Positions 48,575-60,063 of a DNA stretch of 64,000 nucleotides are shown one piece after another. A model generated the notes under the pieces. It was not told the DNA's origin, made no database searches, and saw nothing but the letters and a program-made list of their open reading frames with translations. Origin of the DNA: Wurfbainia villosa (Eukaryota > Streptophyta > Magnoliopsida > Zingiberales > Zingiberaceae). The translations under genes and the position numbers were made by a program. The number at the start of each line of letters is the position of its first letter. Positions within the stretch are counted from its first letter, which is position 1. The stretch lies in the NCBI GenBank assembly GCA_025175895.1, contig CM045991.1:86973174-87037173 (forward strand). Reading direction: 5' to 3'.

Positions 48575-50229
48575 AACCTCGATCTTGTCTTTTTCTGTAA
48601 TAACTCTTTCTTTAATGTTAAGAGTGACTTTTATCAATATGTACATCTCGGTCCTTGCGGGTTCCCTAACGAGTCGGGGTTTCGCCAATTTTGAGCTTCC
48701 CTCGCTATTTCTTTACCCGTACCATAACGCCTTCGCTTTGGTGGTTCGGGGTCTCTTCTTGGGATTTTGCCTACTAGTATCCATATCCGCCCGATTTTGG
48801 TTGGGACGTCACTTTAAATGACCTTTTGCTGTTGATTTTCCCTATCCTTCCTCACGCCGGAAAGATGCGACCTCTTCGTCTTCTCCCCTTCCCGAACTTT
48901 TAGCCATTCTCCTTCCATTATAAATCCTTCGTCCCCCTTGTCTTCGTCTTGCTATCTTACCATCATGGCTTGTGAGCATCCCATTGAAATTTCTTGAATC
49001 GAATCTTTTGAGATACAGGTGGTCTCGAAGATGATGCGTCGGAGACCCGATCAACCGCCACTTCAGTCTTCCATCCCTACCTTTTCCGCCTTCCGGTCCA
49101 ACTCCCACCCCTCCAACGGGAGATCCTTCGCGCTCCTTTCCCTCCTTCCGCAACAGGTGTGGAATCCTCCTTCACGTGGGAGTATACGGTGGGAGATCCT
49201 CATGCGTGATCTTCCTCCACTTCCACGGATTGGCTTTCGTGCCCTTTCCTTGAGACTCGCCCTTCCCCCTTTCGATGAAGGTCCACAGTTCTTCCTCCAC
49301 CTCAAGGCGGCGTTTCCGAGTCATATTGGCTCCTTCTCCCCCAAAGAGACATCTCCGTCTCATCTGTTAAAATGTAATCGGGAAAATCAGTATAAATCAA
49401 GCCAATGTAATTATTTCAAGTATATTAATGAAACAAAGAAGGAAAACATACTCTTTTTTAAGTAAGGATGAAGGATGGTACGGATCCGAACACACACTTT
49501 TCTCGATTCTCGAGGATTTGGACCCTCTTAATTACTGTTGTCTTCCGTCGACCTTCCCTCACTACGCCTCGTTTCCCTTTCTTTTCTCGGCATTTATGGT
49601 CCCTACCTCTTACCAATAAATGCATTCTTCCCTTCATTGCTATAAAAATCCACCGACCTTTACCCGATAGCTCCACCATTCTCCATTTCCTTAGCTTGTC
49701 ATGGATGTAATATCGAACAAGGTAGCTTCCTCGCCTTCTAAAGAATGACGGATAAATGACGGTACATAGTCATTCGAGGAACAAGTGAAGTGTTTACAAA
49801 GAATAGAGGAAACCTCCGCCAACAATCGCTCCTGCGCCAACAACTGGGTCCCAAAAAGAACTGTCCTAAGCAAATCTTCTTGAAGCAGCCTTTATCTTAC
49901 AATACATCGCCAACCCCGATCGCAAGAAAAATTCCATCCGCTCCGCCTAACAAAGAATTGTAATGCCCTAGATGTATTAGGGTTTCTCTTGTTGTTTCTC
50001 CTTGTAGATGGTAGAGTATGTAGTTCTCCAGATCATCGAACTTCCCTAGTTTATCTCTTTCCTCCAGGACCTTCTGAGTTGTATTACTCTTTACTCCTTT
50101 TGTATTCACATGTAATTTGGGGCATATTTCGGCTCTTCCGTCTTTTTCGATCTGCGGGGTGTATAGACCCCTTAGACGAGCCGACTCTGCTATTGCACAA
50201 GAATACAATCATATAAAGTTAGTTAATAT
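48575..50229. other. TE9 internal region with no supported gene
   Basis: Pyrimidine-rich on the plus strand with several unrelated short open frames (e.g. 49019-49465, 49989-50216), none with recognisable domains. It could be the 3' end of the first antisense transcript plus upstream sequence of the second. Confidence 0.45.
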
Positions 50230-51571
50230 AGGACAAATAATAACCGAGGAATTTCGATTCTTCCGTTTCACCACCGCGAGGGATAAACTTTCTTCTTGAG
50301 GATATAGCATCTCATATATAGAGTAAATAATGTAGGAGTCTCGGTTCTTCCGTTCCACCACCGCACGGGGATAAACTTCCACTCTGCGGGGATAGCATCT
50401 CATATATAGAGTAAATAGTAACCGAGGAGTCTCGGTTCTTCCGTTCCACCACCACACGGGGATAAACTTCCGCTCTACGAGGATAGCATTTTATATATAG
50501 AGTAAATAGTAACCGAGGAGTCTCGGTTCTTCCGTTCCACCACCACACGGGAATAAACTTCCGCTCTGCGGGGATAGCATCTCATATATAGAGTAAATAG
50601 TAACCGAGGAGTCTCGGTTCTTCCGTTCCACCACCACACGGGGATAAACTTCCGCTCTGCGGGGATAGCATTTTGCATATACAGTAAGTAGTAACCGAGG
50701 ACTCTCGGTTCTTCCGTTCCACCACCACACGGGGATAAACTTCCGCTCTGCGGGGAGAGCATCTCATATATAGAGTAAATAGTAACCGAGGAGTCTCGGT
50801 TCTTCCGTTCCACCACCACACGGGGATAAACTTCCGCTCTGCGGGGATAGCATCTCATATATAGAGTAAATAGTAACCGAGGAGTCTCGGTTCTTCCGTT
50901 CCACCACCACACGGGGATAAACTTCCTCTCTGCGGGGATAGCATCTCATATATAGAGTAAATAGTAACCGAGGAGTCTCGGTTCTTCCGTTCCACCACCA
51001 CACGGGGATAAACTTCCGCTCTGCGGAGATAACATCTCATATATAGAGTAAATAAGACCAAGAGTCTCGGTTCTTCCGTTCCACCACCACACGAGGGATA
51101 AACTTCCGCTCTGGGATAGCATCTCATATATAGAGTAAATAGTAACCGAGGAGTCTCGGTTCTTCCGTTCCACCACCACAGGATAAACTTTCGCTCTGTG
51201 AGGATAGCATCTCATATATAGAGTAAATAATAAGCAGTCTCGGTTCTTGGTTCCACCACCACACGAGGATAAACTTGCTCTGCGAGATAGCATCTCATAT
51301 ATAGAGTAAATAGTAGCAGAGTCTCGGTTCTTCCGGTTCCACCACCACCACGGGGATAAACTTCCGCTCTGCGAGATAGCATCTCATATAGAGTAAATAG
51401 TAGCAGGAGTCTCGGTTCTTCCGTTCCACCACCACACGGGGATAAACTTCCGCTCTGCGGGGATAGCATTTTGTATATAGAGTAAATAGTAACCGATGAG
51501 TCTCGGTTCTTCCGTTCCACCACCACACGGGGATAAACTTCCGCTCTGCGGGGATAACATCTTGTATATAA
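50230..51571. repeat. 91-bp tandem repeat array, about 15 copies
   Basis: The unit contains GGATAAACTTCCGCTCTGCG, ATATATAGAGTAAATAGTAA and GTTCTTCCGTTCCACCACCA. Spacing of the GATAAACTT anchor is 91 bp across most of the array (for example 50370, 50461, 50642, 50733, 50824). Copies at 50341-51000 and 51420-51560 are nearly identical; those at about 51010-51420 have small deletions, and the first is diverged. All minus-strand frames stay open over long stretches because 91 is not a multiple of three and the unit lacks stops. Confidence 0.95.
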
Positions 51572-51631
51572 TGGGCTATTTAGGAAAAAATACATCCTTC
51601 TTTCCCTTTCACTCTGCAGAAGCCCATTAAC

Positions 51632-53607
51632 ATGCAAGCCCATTCTTTCTCCTTTTATAGGGGACCCTTTTGCCTTCGTTTCTTACGCTACCTTCGTCCC
51701 TTGTCTTTTGGTTTCCTTCTTCTTCGCTTGCTCCTCCGCCGCCAAATTTCGTCTCTTCGATCTTTTCTTCCGGTTCCTCGTCTTTTCGTTGTTTTCATAT
51801 ATCCGAGATGCATTCCACCTTCTTCAGAAATAGCGGCCTTCGCGAATGCAATATGGTATCGATCAACCCTTAGCTCCTTCTTCTTCTTCACCTCCTTCGA
51901 TCACCACCATCAGGATCACCTCATCGTTCTCCCTCCCCTCCTTAGGTGACTTTCGCTACCCCCATCCCGAAGGAAGCCGGGGTCATCAGTCCCTCTTCAC
52001 TCCCTCTTACCTGTACAAGCCCTAACTTTCCCCCTTTGCCTCCTTCTGTTAACAATATTCAGAAATTGTCCTCTTCTTCCCCGCAACCTGGGGAGGCATC
52101 TGGGAAGGGGGTGCTTTCATGTCCGCCAATAATAGAGGTTATACCGCCCCTGTCTTCTCCTTCCTCGGCCCATCATTCCTCTCCTGAACCCATGGCGGTT
52201 GACATTCTTTCGCGGCCAACCTCCCCCTTCGCTTATCGCCTGAAAAGTCCTCCTCTTCCTGTAGGCCCTAATCAGGAGCCTTCTACTTCTAAAATTCTCA
52301 TTGAAGGCTTCCCTGACCCAGTGCTCATCATCTCATCTTCTTCAAGACCCTCCTCCGATCAGCCTCCTTCGATTTTTCCTTCCGACTTCACCTCCCGACA
52401 ATGTGGCGCCCATTCTCCCGCATCTCGGATATGCCATCCTTGACCACCACTTCCATGGGCCTTTTGAATGAGACTCTTCCCTCTCTCTCCTCTCCACCAA
52501 TAATACCGCCTCCATTCTCCCCTTTGCGGGTGATATTCACCCTTCAACATCATCCGTCCCATCTTCTTCCCTTTCTCCCAGGAGTCTTCGGATCCTGAAC
52601 TTAGAGGAGATGACTCCTCGTATGGAAGGCCTGCGTCACGCTTTGGACCTGGTACGTTTTTTTTCAGTCCATTTCCTTACCTTTGTTTAACTGACTCATT
52701 TCTTTTCTCCTCAGCGGTATGTAGGCCACGACCAACCATCGAGTTGGATCGTTCCTTCACCAATAACGGGCTCAAGCCCAAGAATGGGAACCGACAACAG
52801 CAGGAAGACTTGGCGAATGCTCGGAGAACAACTTCTATCACAACAATTGCGCTTGTGCGGAGCAATTAAGCGAAGCTCGCCAACAAATTCAAAGATCTTG
52901 ACATTATCGCGATATTAAAGGAACAACCGTGTGCGGGCCACTTGTCCCTCGGCGGAAATCCCATCAAGTTTTCTTGACACGGAATCATCCTCGGCTCAAG
53001 AGCTATTCGTCTTCGAGGCGGTGTGCGAGCTCCTCAAGGGAAGCAACAGACGCGGACACCATCGCCGCCTTCAAGTTCAATACCAGCGAGCACGGGATAA
53101 GATAGGGGACCTTCGCACCGCTTGTGTAAGGAGGTACAAGAAAACTCCTCCCTTATAAATTCGGCGCATGCTCATGCCCGCTCACGCGAAGACTTCCCTT
53201 GAAGGATGAACACGAACTCGTCGGACCAAATCTTATTCGAAGCGGTGGAAGGATTTGGCCTCTATCGTCGAATATGGTGGAGATGGCGCATCTTGTGCGA
53301 GGACCAAAGTTCTCGAGCCGATGATGTTTCCACTCGGCGCGCAATTATGGAGGTGTCGCGGCGCTATGTGGGCGTCGTCGTAATCTTCGCGAACAACAAG
53401 AAAAGTGCGAGAGGCAACATCGAAGCGAAGCCTGATCCCGAACCGCCAGAGCGACTCGTTATTTTAATGCGCGCCACTTATCGGGATGGATTTAATGACG
53501 CGATTAGACAATATGCCCGAGGATTGCCTCCTCCAACTTATCCTTCATTTTCTTTAAATTGGGAGGTGGGTTCAAACGTTATCCTCCCTGAGCGATTTAA
53601 GTTGTAA
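51632..53607 (+). pseudogene. TE9 antisense ORF, copy 2 / C-terminal part
   Basis: A Pro/Ser-rich frame (51946-52443: PPLPPSVNNIQKL, SSPQPGEASGKG) is followed by an intron-like segment with GT at 52652 and a pyrimidine-rich CAG end at 52714, then Lys/Arg-rich pieces (52931-53158, 53206-53607). It ends with ARGLPPPTYPSF and ILPERFKL followed by TAA, very like the end of copy 1 (GYPPPGANT, VPERFEL), including the following bases. Stops and shifts within. Either a duplication or two parts of different elements. Confidence 0.5.
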
Positions 53608-54090
53608 TACAATATCTCATTTGAAGCAGGGAATTTCCTTTCTGTTTTTCTGTTTTCCTTCAATACTCATTGGTAATACCGTATTGCCCTTGTAAATGAC
53701 CCTTAATGAAATTTAGAGCATTTGGCATTCCATCGATATAATCAATTCAATAAACACCCTTGAGTTTCATAATTTCTTCCTTTCTATTTCATATTTCTCA
53801 TACGAGGTGAAAGAGCTTAGTGAAGGCGTTCCAAGGTCGTGGAAGCTCTTTGCCTTGGTCTCTTCGGATAATATCTTGCTACGCAACGCTCTAGCGTTAT
53901 TTCAAGTCCTTCCCGGTTGGGAGCCAACTTTCCGGGATCTCAGCGATTGACCTTCGCAAACTCCTTCTTGAAATCTCCGAGGCACCACTTTCTTATTAAA
54001 GGCTCATTGAACTCTCTGCTTGTAAAATTCCACTCGCCTCAGCCATCTCGCCTTTCCTCCACAGATCTAATTGGTGCTTGGATAAGTTGG
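53608..54090. other. Between antisense ORF end and integrase, non-coding
   Basis: Plus-strand 3' end of the antisense unit meets the minus-strand 3' end of pol here, so the two transcripts would converge. An AATGAAATTTAGAG stretch (about 53704) may belong to a 3' end. No gene seen. Confidence 0.45.
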
Positions 54091-54820
54091 TTACGATCCG
54101 CTTGTATGCTTTACAGCGCTATCCAACAAAACTTCGAATAACGCCTCCCCATATACCAAACTAAAGGGAGTCTCTCCTGTCTTAGGTGTGGTTCGATAGG
54201 CCCACAGGACGCCTGGTAGCTCTTCCACCCAGTTTCCTCTCTGAGCACCCAACTTGGTCTTTAATCCTTGAATGAGGATCCTGTTAGTTACCTCCACTTG
54301 TCCATTCGCTTGAGGGTGAGCTACCGAAGTGAAAGCTTGCTGAATGTTGAGACTTTGGCACCATTCTTGAATCTTTTTCCCTGGAGGCGCCCATTATCAT
54401 GACTATTTTCCGAGGGATACCATACCACAAATGATATTTCTCCATAAGAACTGTATTACGGCATTCTCCGTAATTTTGGCTAAGGGCTCGGCCTCCACCC
54501 ATTTGGAAAAATAATCCACAGCGAAAAACCTCTTCTAAAGGTGTCGTTGGCATCGGACCCACTATATCCATTCCCCATTGATCAAAAGGACAGGAAGAGA
54601 CTACAGCTTTCATTAACTCAGCCGGTCGCTCAGAACGGTTGCTATGTTTCTGACAAGCGATGCAACTTTGCACTATACGAGCCGCATCTCGTTGAAGAGT
54701 AGGCCAAAAGTATCCGGCCAACAAGGTCTTTCTTGCTAAAGCTCTCCCTCCTAAATGATTCTTTGCGGCATCCTTCATGGATCTCTCGGTACCCATTCTG
54801 CATCCTCCTTTCCTAGGCAT
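54091..54820 (-). pseudogene. pol: TE9 integrase
   Basis: The upper part (54284-54820) has the zinc-binding region, with His from HLGGRALARKTLLAGYFWPT and the CIACQKHSN Cys pair, then FDQWGMDIVGPMP, which carries the first catalytic Asp. A shift separates it from 54091-54297, which reads NRILIQGLKTKLG and LPGVLWAYRTTPKTGETPFS, the conserved end of the Tat integrase core. Residues between, including the second catalytic Asp, are scrambled. Confidence 0.85.
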
Positions 54821-55904
54821 TTTAACAAGGGTTAGTCAAAGAGGTCTTGTATAGGTCTTCATTTAAGAGGATGAACCGTTTGGCTCGGTGTATTAAAGTA
54901 GATGCCACAATTTTTTTCTTGAGAATCTTCGTGCGTAAATAAGCTATGATATCGGTTCTCCAATCAAGAAGCTTGATTGATTCGTCTCCTCTATGTTGCA
55001 TATTGCTAAGGAAGTGTGAATTCTACTGGATCGTCTCCGATGATTTTATTCCTCCCACGCTAGCCATCCGAGCCAATTCATCGCCTTCTCATTGTGCTCC
55101 ATGGATTTGCTTGAAGGACTTGATGGAATTGAGCTTTTCTTTCTCAAAAGCTTTCAAATATTTATGCGACCTTTCCTCCCGAACCAAAGAACCTTGAAGT
55201 TGGGATATTACCAACTGGAATCAAGTGGATCACAATGGAAGAAGCCCCTAGCTTTAGCACCTGCAATCCCGCTAGGATAGCTTCATATTCCGCTTCATTA
55301 TTAGATGCTTGATATTCGGGACGCTAATTGAGTTTCTTCACCCTCCGGGGTAATTAATAGAACACCAACACCCTTTGCTGTAGATCACTGAGGAGCCATC
55401 TACGAATATATTCCATGCCTTTGGTTCTCTCTCCTTCATGTTTGAACCTTCTTCCAGAACCACAAGGTACCTCGGCGGAAATCGGTGAGTGCTTGGGCCT
55501 TGATGACCGTCTGAGGTTGGTAGTGTATATCATACTCGCAGCTCTATCACCCATTTGGCTAACCTTCGAAATTTGGCTTAGTGACGACCTTGCCCAATTC
55601 ATTTGTGTGTTAAAGCGGTGATAGGATGAGCCAAAAGTATGGCCTCAATTTGCGCGGATTAGCACTAAGATATATGCGACTTCTCTAACTCCGTATAGCG
55701 AATTCTGCCCTTGATAATATGGTGGTATAGTAAATAGGTTCTTTGGTGAGAACCTTCTTGTTTGATAATACCGAACTAACGGCTCCTTACGAGAGATACA
55801 TCCATAGTGGTTCTCCGTATTGGTTTAGCCAATAACGGAGTCGGATATCTCTTCAACTCTGAAAGCTTGTTCACATTGATCGTCCCCTTTGAAATTTAGT
55901 AGCT
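54821..55904 (-). pseudogene. pol: TE9 RNase H and connecting region, badly broken
   Basis: Position between RT and integrase matches gypsy RNase H. Only short pieces are recognisable (EYEA-like codons around 55290, repeated stops). No open frame longer than about 80 codons supports the domain. The call rests mainly on position. Confidence 0.5.
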
Positions 55905-56704
55905 TTACGCAAGATCTTGAAGAAAGGTAGCCCTTTGTCGCCGATCGGCTATGAATCGGGATAAAGAAACAATCCGCCCACTAACACGGGTCTCTCGCAG
56001 ATTAGTAGGTGACTTCATGTTGCACAAGGCCTTCACCTTCTCAGGGTTGGCTTGCAACCCCTTCTCAGTCACTATGTACCCCAAGAACTTGCCACTTTTT
56101 ACCCCGAACAAGCATTTGTTAGGGTTTAGCTTCATATTAAATCGCCTTCAGCGTAGCAAAGGTTTCATTCAAGTCTTTGACTAGATCCCGAGTGACCTTC
56201 GACTTGACAGATGTCATCCATAGACCTCCACATTCTTCCCTTTCTGCTCGCAAAAATTTTGTCCATAAGAGCCGATATGTAGCCCCGGCATTCTTCAATC
56301 GAGCGGCATGACCACATAGGCATATAATCCTCTGCAGCCACAAAGCTAACCCTCTTTCGATCCTCTTGACCAAGGTATTTGATGATATCACGATAGGCAT
56401 CCATCGAAACCACTTCATATCCTACAGTAGAATCCACCAATTGATCAATACGAGGCAAGGGGTAGCAGTCTTTAGGGCATGCTTTATTCAAATCACGGAA
56501 ATCGATACACATCCTCCATTGCCCAGAAGGCTTGGGGACCAAGACTACATTAGAAACCCATTCGGGAAACTGGATTTCCTTTACATGGCCCGCTTTTAGT
56601 AGCTTATCCACCTCCTCAGCTATGATCTTGTCTTTCTCGGGTCCAAAATGTCGCCTCTTACAGGGCAGGTCGGGCTCCTCTAATGATGTTGAGGTGGTGT
56701 TCAT
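55905..56704 (-). pseudogene. pol: TE9 reverse transcriptase
   Basis: Frame 56165-56704 contains FGPEKDKIIAEEVDKLLKAG, VSNVVLVPKPSGQWRMCIDF and RDLNKACPKDCYPLPRIDQL. A shift in the palm breaks the catalytic box, which survives partly as SMDDI. Frame 55905-56135 adds the thumb (NPNKCLFGVKSGKFLGYIV, KGLQANPEKVKAL). Classic Ty3/gypsy RT of Tat type; not functional as read. Confidence 0.9.
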
Positions 56705-56765
56705 ACTTGAGGATGGATACCAGTGAGATCATGCACATCTCTTGCAAAGATGTCCTCATTCTCCT

Positions 56766-57312
56766 TTAAGCGCAAGCCACCAGCTCTTCTTTGATATCCA
56801 ACTGTTGTGCTATCCGTGTGGCCTTTCCCGGAGCGATCTCCACCAGTTCTCCCTCCTCTATCTTATCAGCCTTGGGGGGAGATTCCTCCAGGACGCAGAC
56901 GTCGGTAGCGATGACAGCTTTGCCTTTTAGGTCTTCAGTTCTGGCCTTCTTTTGATCGTCCCGAACCATTTGCACATAGCGACTCAGGAGGCATTCTCCA
57001 CGAACTTCTCCCACCAATTGTCCCTTGGAAATTTCACACGGTGGTATGGAAGCCACGGCTGAAAAGGGTGAGAAAGGGGCCCAGAATAGCGTTATAAGTG
57101 GATGGAGCATCCACGATAAGGAAAGGGATTATACTAGTTTTTTGGCGGGGCTTTTCACCCAGAGTTAAAGGCAATGAAATCTGCCCCGCTGGGTGGACCA
57201 TATGCCCTGCGAATCCGAAAAGGGGAGTGGACACATCTTCTAGTTGGGCATTTCCATTGCATCTTGAAGGCCTCACGGAAGAGGATGTTGTGAGCTCCCG
57301 AATCAACTAGCA
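56766..57312 (-). pseudogene. pol: TE9 protease
   Basis: The aspartic protease motif LVDSGAHNILF lies at about 57280-57312. The C-terminal half, in another frame, ends FLIVDAPSTYNAILG (about 57090-57130), typical of Tat elements. Then VGEVRGECLLSRYVQMVRDD and an acidic linker lead to RT. At least one frameshift splits the domain. Confidence 0.82.
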
Positions 57313-58863
57313 CCCGCCACTTCATAATTAGAGGATATACGGATAACCAAAGGCGTCTGTGAGGCGTGAGAACACCTTGCGGATCTTACGGCCCGAGCGA
57401 AGCAGGCGGCCAGCTTGCTAGTCACGATCGATGATGGATGGCCAAACTCTCCATAAGGCAGGCGTATGACTTCCCGGTTAGAGTCCCCAGTCGAGGTCCT
57501 CCGGCTATCACATGGATAACTCCCAGGGAAGGTCATCGAAGCGGAGGAAGGGCCCTCACGATGGACCTTCTTGGGAGACCACCTCTGGGGACGGCATTTG
57601 GGGGAAAGTGACCCGAGGTTGTTGATTATCTGACCGGACGAGGCGACATTGGTTCGGGGGCCTCGCCGTGCCGTTCCTCCGGTTGGATATCTCAATTGCG
57701 GATATGCAACATGGAGGCGATCTAGTTCTTCTTGCAGCTTGAAACATCGATTGCTAGTGTGACCATACTCTGTATGATACTGGCAGAAGAACGGGGCTGG
57801 GGGATTACGCGGGATCCCTCTATGTCCCAGTCGTTCAGAGAATTGATCGTAGAACTCCATTTCACGTTCTTTCCAAGTCCTCGCGGGAGGAAGCACTTGG
57901 CGACCATGATTTGCAATGGCGGGGCGAGGCGAACTCCTGTAGCATTGGTCGAGGCCTCGGAGCCTCGTTAAAAGGTCTTGTATACTCCGTGAGGAGGAGC
58001 TTGAGGAAGCGGCGACGAGCCCTTTCGATTGGATTGTTGCGGCGGTTCTCGGCTCTCATCACCCTTAATCCTTCTTCTTCGTGGATAAAGCGCTCTGCGG
58101 CTCAAGAGCTCTTCATAGCTTTCCATGGTTGTCTCGACAAGGAACTAAGGAAGGGCCCTCCTTCGACCCGTCTTGAATGGCACCCGGAAGGATTGGATCG
58201 GGTGCGGGGATTCCCTAGATGGATATACCCCTAAGGGATTACGAAGGTCCTGGGTGATATGCATTAACATAGGCGTCTTGCTTATCGCCTTACGGTGACA
58301 AATTCTCGTGAACATTCTCTGGAAGTCGGTAAGCAGTGATAGATCCGGTGGCGAGTAGTTAACCACTTTGCGCCGAACCAATCAGGTGGTCGGAAGACTC
58401 GACACTTGAGGCGTCGGTAATAGTGAAGCGAGGCCGCTCCAGTCGAATTGCGATATGTGCTCTTAGGATCACGTCGAACCATCGTACTTAACACTGAGGA
58501 TTTGGAAGTAGGATGGAGGGAGCTCAGAAAGAATGTCCATCGTGAAGGGGCTAGGTTCGTAGAACTCGAGGTCTGGTTGATTGACTTTCACCTGTTCCTC
58601 CAGCGTTTGGGTGAAGGCGTAGTATTACAGGGTGTTCTTCCCGAGTCCGCCTCGGGCAACACCTCACCATGGCGGCGTGCGAGAGGAGGAGGCATTTACG
58701 GGAGGATCTCTGGAAGAAGGTTCCCGGTGCGGATCTGAATATCCGGTCCTTCTCCTTTCTCTAGCGAGGCTTACGTGATAGCATCATCCATTAAGGCCTT
58801 TAGTTGCGATGGTAGAAAGGTGATGGGGCGCTCCTCGCCGCGAGAGATATCAGGTTGTTGCAT
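57313..58863 (-). pseudogene. gag: TE9 gag
   Basis: ATG at 58861-58863 (MQQPDISRGEERPITFLPSQ) just inside the primer-binding site. The capsid-like segment is seen as SLLTDFQRMFTRICHRKAIS at about 58145-58381. The 57303-57896 frame has FFCQYHTEYGHTSNRCFKLQEELDRL-type sequence, a knuckle with Cys-His-His-Cys ligands. Multiple shifts. Identity as gypsy gag is by position and by this knuckle. Confidence 0.78.
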
Positions 58864-58894
58864 TTCTTGGTTGCATCTCGGCGTCGGCTCAAAT

Positions 58895-58911
58895 GTTCCC
58901 GCGAGCGCCAA
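58895..58911 (-). other. TE9 primer-binding site
   Basis: The minus strand reads TTGGCGCTCGCGGGAAC at the inner LTR edge, the TGGCGC-type site common in plant gypsy elements. I do not assign the tRNA. Confidence 0.7.
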
Positions 58912-60058
58912 TGATGTAGGTGCGGGAAAAATCCGTTAAGCTCCGTTTTAGCGATGAGGCGATGAGGAGGTCTCGGAATATTCTCCCGGCGTGATCGGTA
59001 AAGAATAAGAAAATGGAAGTAGGCGAAGCGAAAACCCGGCACGTGTCGAGATTGGACACGAGATGTAGCGTGGTTGAATAAGGATTCCTACTCCAGGGGT
59101 GAGGTTGCTCACCGGATCGCGGTGCCTAAGCACTTTTCACTATGAAATCCTCCTTTACGGAAAGCAAGTTTAGAAGGTGGAGGAGAAATGACCTCTTACA
59201 ATGATGTTACAAGATGAAAAATACAAGAGACTTAACAAGCAGATCTCAGTCCTCCTTCTCGTGAGACCGCTCTTCCTTTTTCCCCTCGTCTCCTCTTCTC
59301 TCTTGCTGGATGTGAATGATTGTGGATCGATCCTCCTCTCTTGCCCCCTTCTCTCCCTTTTATCTTCTCTTCTCCTCCAACGTAACGTCGCGGATTATCT
59401 CCATTGTACACGTGGCCACCACCTCCTCCGGGAGAATAATTCTGTTACAAATATGAGGAACGAGGACTCCCCCGAATATTGCGTGGGGCCCCCCAAGTCG
59501 TTGCATAGCACCTTTTCCTTTACTTTTTCAGGCGATGAGGTTAACCCGTTTCCCTCACCTCTCTGCTTTGGGTGAAGTTAACTTAGGCCCCTATACCATA
59601 GGTGACCTAGCCTTAGGGTTTCTCCCTAAACCGAACTAATTCTCCTTTTTCCCGTACCAAACTTCTTTCGCGTCGATTAGGTTGAGTTGACCCTTCCTCC
59701 ATCCCATTGGCTTCCGGACTTGCTTAGTTGAACCAGTTCCTAGTCCTCTGTTAGCTAAGTGCCTTCCGCCTCTTTTCCACCTGCGTTCCTTGTTTCTAGC
59801 ATTCGCCCGTGCCGATGACCTCTGGTACTTGCGCCCGTGTCGATTACTTCCGATAACTCTCGCCCGTGTCAATGGCTTCTGATAACTCTCGCCCGTGTCA
59901 ATGGCTTCTGATAACTCTCGCCCGTGCCATTGGCTTCTGATAACTCTCGCCCGAACAGTTTCCCCCTTTGGCTGAACCAGGTGTTTTGGGGGACGGGTCA
60001 CGGGTCACCTGCTGACTCTTCTATCGGGAATTAGGTAGAAGAAGTACCAGTAGTATCA
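58912..60058 (-). repeat. TE9 5' LTR (1147 bp), patchy divergence
   Basis: Pairs with 44928-46117. Positions 58912 to about 59270 differ by many small indels, while 59271-60058 is nearly identical to its partner. Has three full plus one partial 29-bp units at about 59845-59955. Confidence 0.9.
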
Positions 60059-60063
60059 GTTTT

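Larger units (their letters stand above)
44923..60063 (-). mobile_element. TE9: complete Ty3/gypsy element, Tat type (15.1 kb), TSD GTTTT
   Basis: LTRs at 44928-46117 and 58912-60058, with GTTTT outside both (44923-44927, 60059-60063). On the minus strand: primer-binding site, gag, protease, RT, RNase H, integrase (gypsy order, integrase last). Beyond integrase lies a 7.5 kb region with antisense (plus-strand) coding remnants and a tandem array. RT motif DLNKACPKDCYPLPRIDQLV and the antisense ORF are characteristic of the Tat lineage, by family knowledge. Pol is broken by many indels. Confidence 0.92.

Noticed and set aside
50230..51571. Regularly spaced repeats resembling a CRISPR array
   Set aside because: The 91-bp unit repeats as a whole with no unique spacers, lies in a plant gypsy element and has no cas-like gene nearby.
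50209..51643. Series of overlapping minus-strand ORFs with Trp/Arg-rich repeats as genes
   Set aside because: All are the same tandem repeat read in successive frames, with no start context or known domain.
53917..57971. Plus-strand ORFs within TE9 pol
   Set aside because: They are antisense shadows of minus-strand RT, protease and gag; the Tat antisense ORF lies further left, beyond integrase.
44928..60058. Possible endogenous pararetrovirus
   Set aside because: Gene order gag-PR-RT-RNase H-INT, flanking LTRs and target duplication show a Ty3/gypsy element; there is no movement or coat protein signature.
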